Below, piece by piece: positions 59,295 to 64,000 of a stretch of 64,000 nt of DNA. The position numbers and the translations under genes were made by a program. The DNA is from Anaerolineae bacterium. GTDB lineage: Bacteria > Chloroflexota > Anaerolineae > Promineifilales > Promineifilaceae. Position 1 is the first letter of the stretch, and each line of letters opens with the position of its first letter. The stretch is taken from NCBI GenBank assembly GCA_023384415.1, contig JAHDWJ010000010.1, positions 58,426-122,425 of the forward strand, given 5' to 3'. Under the pieces are notes generated by a model. It did no database searches. It was given only the letters and a program-made list of their open reading frames with translations, and was not told the origin of the DNA.

Positions 59295-60374
59295 TTAATT
59301 TTGGTTCTGCTGCCGTTTGGCCTGGGCTTCAGCCAGGACATCGGTGAGGCGGGCGGATTCCAGGATGAAGCGGCGGGGTTTGCCTTTGCTGTCGGGCCAG
59401 CGCACCAGGCGGATGTGCCCGTCGGCTAACTCCAGGCCGGTGATGTCGCCATCGGAGAAGGAGCAGCAGCCAGCGTTGAAGTAGCAAGGGACGGTCTGGT
59501 CGAGGCCGGCCTCTTGTGGTTTTTGCCGCTCCTGGGTTCTGGCCCATTCCCTCTCGGCATGTAGTTCGGCCAGCCGCTCGATGATGCCGGGCCGCTCTGG
59601 GGGGGTGGCGGCCTCTAGCAGCCGCTCATGTTCCTGGATATGCTCTTCGATGCGGGCGGTGTGGGCTTTGGCTTTGAAGACGGGACGGTGGGTGTGGCCG
59701 GCGATGAGGATGAGGCCGGCCTGTTCTTTGGCCCATTGGTATAAATTGTAATCATGCTGGGAGCGCAGGCGGGCATCTTTGGCTGGGGTGTTGACGCTGA
59801 TGTTGAGTAACCGCTGCAGCGGCCGCCACAGGTAGCGCACGGCCCACCGGGAGATGTCAGAGTACCGGTCGCTCTCTAAAGTCCCCTGGTGCCCATGGGC
59901 CAGAAACAGCTCGCCAATGGTTTGCTCCTGGGCTTTGAGCTGCAGCACGATCCCTTCCCATACGGTGAGGCCGGGGAAGAATGGGTGTAGATAGCTGCTG
60001 ACCATATCGGGGAACTGCCAGGCATCATCATGGTTGCCCCAGACGCGCAGGTAGCGGCCTTCCTGGTGGAATTGACCCTCTAAGTTAAGGGTGTGGGTGT
60101 AGGCGGTGATGACGGCTTGCGGCCGCTCTTCCCATAGCTCCTCAGCATCCCCCAAAATGACCAGGGTGAACCCCTGATACAGGTAATAGGCCAGGGCGGC
60201 ATGGTAGGCCCGCTCGGCGGCCCGGAAATCATCGGCCCCGTTCCGTGCCCCTTTGTGCATATCGGAAAAGATGATGACGCGGCCGCTTTTCAGATCAAAG
60301 GGCAAAATTGCTCCCGGTGTGCGCCGGGTCAGGTCAAGCAGGTGGGTAAAGGCGGTGGCTATTTGGTTAGACAT
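59295..60374 (-). CDS. Metallophosphoesterase
   Basis: A 359-residue calcineurin-like phosphoesterase. Metal motifs in order: FSDMH (Asp38, His40), LGDAEE (Asp76), WGNHDD (Asn114, His115), LAHGHQG and AGHTHRP near 226. It resembles the UDP-diacylglucosamine-hydrolase-type group more than cyclic nucleotide phosphodiesterases. A charged helix (RIEEHIQEHERLLEAATPPE) is inserted after the last motif. It lies upstream of nothing on its strand except the degraded VapBC locus. Substrate unknown. Confidence 0.88.
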   Translation of the reverse strand: MSNQIATAFTHLLDLTRRTPGAILPFDLKSGRVIIFSDMHKGARNGADDFRAAERAYHAALAYYLYQGFTLVILGDAEELWEERPQAVITAYTHTLNLEGQFHQEGRYLRVWGNHDDAWQFPDMVSSYLHPFFPGLTVWEGIVLQLKAQEQTIGELFLAHGHQGTLESDRYSDISRWAVRYLWRPLQRLLNISVNTPAKDARLRSQHDYNLYQWAKEQAGLILIAGHTHRPVFKAKAHTARIEEHIQEHERLLEAATPPERPGIIERLAELHAEREWARTQERQKPQEAGLDQTVPCYFNAGCCSFSDGDITGLELADGHIRLVRWPDSKGKPRRFILESARLTDVLAEAQAKRQQNQN

Positions 60375-60447
60375 AGGGGATCCTTTGGGAGACTAGAGAC
60401 TGGAAATTGGGGGATTATTCACTGGCAAACTCGCCCCCTCGCCTCCC

Positions 60448-61335
60448 TCATCTCCGCCAATATTTGTTTTGTAAATAAGCGATGTAGGGCAAATAATCGT
60501 TGCGTTTGTTCATATAGCTTTTGGCGAAAGGGGTGCGGGCGTGCAGGCAGCGGAATTGGGCGTTGTAGACGGTGGTGAGGATGCCTCTGGCACGAGTAAA
60601 AAAATCGGCATGTTCGACCAGCTTCAGATGACGATCCCATTCTACCAGCCGCAGCCGCCCGGTGCGAGCCAGGAAGAAGTTGGCGACTTTATCCAGGGTG
60701 GGCAGGCCGCCGATGTGGGTGCCTGGGGGGAAGGCGGGCGCGGCCGCTGTCGGGTACAGCCCGGCTTTTTGGTATTCACCGACGGTGAAAAAGGGCAGAT
60801 TAACAACTGCCCCTCCCATGATGTCTATCACCGGGTGTTCAGCCATGAGGTCCAGAGCCGCCCCCAGCCGGGTGTGGCGATAAAAGACAAAATCATCATC
60901 CAAAAGCAGGACGTAGGGGGTTTGCACTTGCTTTAACCCTTCTAACCGCCCGGCGGAGAGGCCGCTGTCGTAGGGCAGGATGATTGTTTGGATGTGGGGG
61001 CCGGGGATGGGTTGGGCGTGGGGGCTGTCGTCTACGACGATGATGGGTAGGGCGGGGTAGAAGCGGCGGATGGAGCTGAGGAGACGGTGGAGAATAGGCG
61101 GCCGCAGAAAGGTTTTGACCAGCACGGTTACTTGTTGGTTGAGGTGGGGATGGGGGGGTTCATGCGGCCGCAGCCCATCCAGTCCCCGGTTCACCGCCAA
61201 CTCCAACGTAATCAGTCCATTATGCACCGGCTTCAGCAGCGGATTCAACGCCCCCAGCGTCGCCGTTTGGTATAGGCGGTGGTAAACCCGGCTGGCTGTT
61301 TGACGCAATGGGGGCATGGAAAATATTTCAGGCAA
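60448..61335 (-). CDS. GT2 family glycosyltransferase, GalNAc-transferase-like
   Basis: A 295-residue GT2 enzyme: QVTVLVKTFLRPPILHRLLS, PIIVVDDSPHAQPI, SAGRLEGLKQVQTPYVLLLD and the LDDDFVF metal motif near 147. The later segment LKLVEHADFFTRARG, with HAD(F)F, resembles beta-1,4-N-acetylgalactosaminyltransferases. It lacks membrane helices and should act in the cytosol on a lipid-linked or protein acceptor. It overlaps the PIN remnant by 8 bases. Confidence 0.85.
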   Translation of the reverse strand: MPEIFSMPPLRQTASRVYHRLYQTATLGALNPLLKPVHNGLITLELAVNRGLDGLRPHEPPHPHLNQQVTVLVKTFLRPPILHRLLSSIRRFYPALPIIVVDDSPHAQPIPGPHIQTIILPYDSGLSAGRLEGLKQVQTPYVLLLDDDFVFYRHTRLGAALDLMAEHPVIDIMGGAVVNLPFFTVGEYQKAGLYPTAAAPAFPPGTHIGGLPTLDKVANFFLARTGRLRLVEWDRHLKLVEHADFFTRARGILTTVYNAQFRCLHARTPFAKSYMNKRNDYLPYIAYLQNKYWRR

Positions 61336-61591
61336 GGTGTTCTATCCAGGGGTAGGATAGAAATGCCTTTGGCGTCAGAATGGGAATGCCACGAAAAGGA
61401 TTGAGTACCAGTAGATCTTTGTCCCCTGTGATAATAGAATCAAACGGACTTGTTTCAGCAATGGTATCCAAAGACAGGATGAGTTTACCGAGATGATTCG
61501 CCAGATCGAATGCTTGCCGCGAAACAGATTCGCGCAAGAGTAGTGCGCTGACAACTGTATTGGTATCGAAAACGAAATGGTAATCATTCAT
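61328..61591 (-). pseudogene. PIN-domain toxin with internal deletion
   Basis: Reads FVFDTNTVVSALLLRESVSR as PIN start and DSIITGDKDLLVLNPFRGIP, ILTPKAFL as PIN end, but only 87 residues against about 140. The join at AETSPFDSI removes about 55-65 residues with the central acidic residues. The frame is kept, so a stable inactive protein is possible. No antitoxin gene precedes it. Confidence 0.6.
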
Positions 61592-61673
61592 CAGCCAAGA
61601 GCTTATCTAACATTGCTTATGCTCATCCTATCACCTCCGATTTGATACGGTTTCATTGTAGCACGAGTTTTGG

Positions 61674-62699
61674 CTACGTAAAACGATTGGTTTGGGTAAT
61701 CCAGGCATCGAGGGTGGCGAGGGCGCGGCCGCTGTCAATCGCTTCTCGTGCCTGGGCCAACCCGCTGGCCCAATCGAGATTATCCAGGCAGAGAGCGGCC
61801 GCACTGTTCAATAATACCACATCTCGCCGTGCCCCCTGGTCTTTCCCACTGAGGATGGACCGGGTAATGGCGGCATTCTCTTCCGGGGGGCCGCCGATGA
61901 ACTGTTCTAACTGGGCGCGGGGCAGGCCAATTTCCAGGGGGTCAAAGATCAGATTATGTACCTGCCCCGCTTTGAGGTAGCTGACCTGGTTAGGGCCGGT
62001 GGTGGAAAGTTCATCTAACCCATCGGCTCCATGTACGACGAGCGCGGCCGCAGCCCCTAAGGTGCCTAATACCTGGGCCATCACTTCGGTAAGAGCCGGA
62101 TCATACACCCCCAATACCTGATGGGTTGCCCCGGCGGGGTTGGTCAGCGGGCCGAGGATGTTGAAGATGGTGCGCTGTCCCATTTCCCGGCGCGGCCCGA
62201 TGGCGAAGCGCATGGCCGGATGGTGTTTGACGGCATATAGGAAACCAATGCCGACTTTCTCGATGCAGGCGGCAACCTGCTCTGGGGTTAGCTCCAGGTT
62301 GGCCCCTAGAGCCATGAGGAGATCGGCGGAACCGCTTTTGCTGCTGGCGGCCCGGTTGCCATGTTTGGCGACTTTACGGTGTGCGGCCGCGATGACAAAG
62401 GCAGAGGTGGTGGAAATGTTGAACGTATGGCGGCCATCTCCCCCCGTGCCCACGATGTCCAGGAGAACTTCCCCTGGTTGTAGGGGCACATGCACCGGCA
62501 CTACATGGTCACGCATCGCCTGGGCACTCCCGGCGATTTCATCTACCGTCTCTCCTTTCATGCGTAGGGCAGTGAGGTAGCTGCCAATTTGGGCCGGGGT
62601 TGCCAGGCCGTCCATGATGATGTTCATGGCTGCGGCCGCCTGGTCAAAGGTGAGGTCACGGTGGTTAATCAGTTCGGCGAGAATTGGTTTTAAGGGCAT
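61674..62699 (-). CDS. trpD: Anthranilate phosphoribosyltransferase
   Basis: A 341-residue enzyme of tryptophan synthesis (anthranilate plus PRPP). Motifs: VGTGGDGRHTFNIST (PRPP loop GTGGDG at 84-89), KHGNRAASSKSGSADLLMAL, GPRREMGQRTIFNILGPLTN and GADGLDELSTTGP. Complete and of normal length. The ATG at 62699 follows TTGAGGAA; the longer open frame upstream is a translated dispersed repeat. No other trp genes are close. Confidence 0.94.
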   Translation of the reverse strand: MPLKPILAELINHRDLTFDQAAAAMNIIMDGLATPAQIGSYLTALRMKGETVDEIAGSAQAMRDHVVPVHVPLQPGEVLLDIVGTGGDGRHTFNISTTSAFVIAAAHRKVAKHGNRAASSKSGSADLLMALGANLELTPEQVAACIEKVGIGFLYAVKHHPAMRFAIGPRREMGQRTIFNILGPLTNPAGATHQVLGVYDPALTEVMAQVLGTLGAAAALVVHGADGLDELSTTGPNQVSYLKAGQVHNLIFDPLEIGLPRAQLEQFIGGPPEENAAITRSILSGKDQGARRDVVLLNSAAALCLDNLDWASGLAQAREAIDSGRALATLDAWITQTNRFT

Positions 62700-62744
62700 A
62701 AGTTCCTCAATTGGTCTATGGATGAGTTCCCTGAGAACAATCGC

Positions 62745-62840
62745 AAAGTAGATCGGTTGGTACGAATTTTTCTCTGGTAACTTCGCGTCTCTGCGTCTCT
62801 GCGGGAGTTTTTTCAACAGAGTCATCCGTGAAAATCCGTG
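62745..62840. repeat. Dispersed repeat, inverted copy of the 15184-15245 segment
   Basis: Reads GAATTTTTCTCTGGTAAC then GCGTCTCTGCGTCTCTGCGG and CATCCGTGAAAATCCGTG. Its complement matches the middle of the repeat at 15125-15325. It lies between the MBL gene and trpD. Confidence 0.6.
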
Positions 62841-62847
62841 TACAAAT

Positions 62848-63768
62848 CTATCTTGGTACGGTACAAGTCAAAAGGCCGTTTTGCTCGATGACGATCCCTT
62901 GTTGGATGAAGGTGTGCAGCAGGTCGTGAAGCTGCGCGGCCGCGTTTGGGTAGCCGGTGGTGGGTAAGTAATCGCTTGTCCAGGGCAAATGCAGCATCCA
63001 GGCTAACAGAGCGGAGCGGCTGATGGGCTGCTGGCCTAACAAGGTGGCGATAAACACCCGTCGCACCAGATGGCGATGCAGCTTTTCTGGATCGGCCCGG
63101 AATCCGGCTAACATGGAGGCGATCCGTTCCAGGCTGGCGGCCGCGTCGGTGATGAGTGGGCCGTGTCCAGGCAGAGCCAGGGCGATCTCTAACTGTTGTA
63201 GGCGGGCGGTGGTGGCTGCGGCCGCGTCTAACGCTTCCCACCCATGCACCGCTACATTGATAATGCCACAATCGTTCAGGTGCAAGGCATCTGCCGAGAT
63301 GAGCAGCTTATGTTCCGGCTGGTATAGGGCGATGGCATCCGGGGCGTGGCCGGGGATGGCGATGACCTGCCAGACAAGCTCTCCTAACTGTACCTCATCC
63401 CCATCCTGCCAGATGAGGCCGGCGGGAGTGTAGGTGAACGGGACGGCAAAATAGTCGAGCCAGGTGAGGTACCGTTCTTGTTGGGCAAACCAGGCGGCCG
63501 CTAACGGGTTGGCAGCGATGGGGGCCCCGCTTGCCGCCTGGATGGCCTGGTTGCCGCCGCAGTGATCCCAGTGGGCATGGGTGTTGACGATGAGACGGAG
63601 TGCGGCCGCGGCCACCCCCTCAGCCTGCATCATCTTCAGCAGCACCGCCCCATCCTCATCACCGCCCGTATCCACCAGCACGGGCCCTTCACCCCCCAGC
63701 AGCAAAACATGATTGGCATTATGCCAACCCCGCTGCCAAAACCGCACAGAAGGTGGAAGTTTCGTCAT
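62848..63768 (-). CDS. MBL-fold metallohydrolase
   Basis: A 306-residue metallo-beta-lactamase-fold hydrolase with both metal sites: THAHWDH (His64, His66, Asp68, His69), IPGHAPD, ISADAL (bridging Asp) and LALPGHGPL. The C-terminal helical part with YPNAAAQLHDLLHTFIQQGI resembles the winged-helix end of LACTB2/glyoxalase-II-like proteins. Substrates may be thioesters or RNA. The ATG at 63768 is chosen because the fold starts there; 20 unsupported residues lie upstream. Confidence 0.88.
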   Translation of the reverse strand: MTKLPPSVRFWQRGWHNANHVLLLGGEGPVLVDTGGDEDGAVLLKMMQAEGVAAAALRLIVNTHAHWDHCGGNQAIQAASGAPIAANPLAAAWFAQQERYLTWLDYFAVPFTYTPAGLIWQDGDEVQLGELVWQVIAIPGHAPDAIALYQPEHKLLISADALHLNDCGIINVAVHGWEALDAAAATTARLQQLEIALALPGHGPLITDAAASLERIASMLAGFRADPEKLHRHLVRRVFIATLLGQQPISRSALLAWMLHLPWTSDYLPTTGYPNAAAQLHDLLHTFIQQGIVIEQNGLLTCTVPR

Positions 63769-63770
63769 AA

Positions 63771-64000
63771 CAAGTAAGTCACAGATGAGAGGAACACGGA
63801 TGGTTAGGATGTATTGCGCTCTCCCCATCCGTGTTCCCTCTATCCGTGGCTATTTTCCGAACCAAACGGCCTCATAAAACCCTGTTTTAGGAAGCAAGCC
63901 ACAGATGAAAGGGACACGGATGGTTAGGAAGTATTGATCTTTCTTCATCCGTGTTCCCTCTATCCGTGGCTATTTTCCGAACCAAACGGCCTCATAAAAC
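63771..64000. repeat. 120-bp direct tandem repeat with internal hairpin
   Basis: Two copies, 63772-63880 and 63892-64000, offset 120 bases, nearly identical; both end TTTTCCGAACCAAACGGCC then TCATAAAAC. Each contains ACACGGATGGTTAGGA and CATCCGTGTTCC as hairpin arms, the same family as 9150. The array may go on beyond the window. Confidence 0.85.

Noticed and set aside
59226-59429. 67-codon ORF as an intact VapC toxin
   Set aside because: Only the first 14 residues from 59250 resemble PIN; the rest is the reverse of the phosphoesterase end.
62700-62825. 42-residue N-terminal extension of TrpD
   Set aside because: The extension translates a dispersed repeat; TrpD homology and a ribosome site begin at 62699.
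508-63620. GCGGCCGC (NotI site) as vector, linker or assembly artefact
   Set aside because: About 120 copies at irregular distances, in frame within conserved genes and flanked by varied bases; artefacts would not keep the reading frames.
1-64000. Prophage, complete insertion sequence, rRNA or tRNA genes
   Set aside because: Looked for transposase DDE motifs, phage structural genes, integrases and conserved RNA stretches; none could be supported.

Overview
The window is a bacterial chromosome segment of roughly 55-60 % G+C with about 60 intact protein genes. It has no rRNA, tRNA, CRISPR array, phage module or complete insertion sequence that I can recognise. The gene set points to the Chloroflexota (Anaerolineae/Caldilineae-like): SARP/NB-ARC/TPR regulators, a row of DinB and VOC genes, DUF2723 (TMEM260-like) membrane proteins, DUF4012, and Thr/Pro-rich secreted proteins, one of which ends in a YLPFVMR-type tail. 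This assignment is inference from gene content, not from a marker gene.

Layout. (1) 0.1-9 kb, mostly + strand: small one-gene functions in tight order, partly ATGA-coupled. They are a methyltransferase, a dienelactone-hydrolase-like enzyme, four DinB proteins, a RibD-type reductase, VOC proteins, DUF1801, two P-loop kinases, an AlkD-like glycosylase and DUF2277. This is a detoxification/repair island with two decayed genes. (2) 9.2-11.3 kb, minus strand: cupredoxin lipoprotein, membrane protein, RidA, SRPBCC and a small protein. (3) 11.6-24.3 kb: two giant SARP-type STAND regulators, one fused to a C-terminal Ser/Thr kinase. Between them lie an FxLYD lipoprotein, a MarR-DUF2024-protoglobin(remnant) unit with shared palindromic operators, an alpha/beta hydrolase and two SnoaL-like proteins. 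(4) 24.4-35.3 kb: a surface-glycosylation region with a polyprenyl-phosphomannose synthase, a methyltransferase and four large membrane proteins of GT-C or similar type, plus map and hisE. (5) 35.4-45.7 kb: PmtA-like methyltransferase, pncB, a LysM-M14 peptidase, a vWA protein with a (TNTP)16 stalk and a 1324-aa secreted DUF11 protein. (6) 45.9-56.2 kb: NarL-type two-component pair, htpG, a lone receiver, SH3, DUF4012 and DUF2723 proteins. (7) 56.2-63.8 kb: coiled-coil nuclease-like protein, YitT, GNAT, toxin-antitoxin remnants, metallophosphoesterase, GT2, trpD and an MBL hydrolase.

The most unusual signal is not a gene. The palindromic octamer GCGGCCGC occurs about 120 times by eye where about 3 are expected, in genes and gaps alike, like HIP1 of cyanobacteria. 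The first 11 kb prefer a sister octamer, ACGGCCGT. A second layer consists of dispersed short repeats: hairpin families, MITE-like elements with inverted ends, a 17-bp tandem array, and degenerate 7-10-bp tracts that have entered coding regions, mostly in predicted loops of the membrane glycosyltransferase-like proteins or at gene ends.

Working together: polyprenyl-phosphomannose from the GT2 enzyme at 30-31 kb could feed the GT-C-like proteins of the region, and the Thr/Pro-rich secreted proteins encoded nearby are plausible acceptors. Seven gene remnants (VOC, YcaQ, protoglobin, a STAND-type C-terminus, an Rpn-like tail, VapC and PIN) show ongoing gene decay between intact housekeeping genes.
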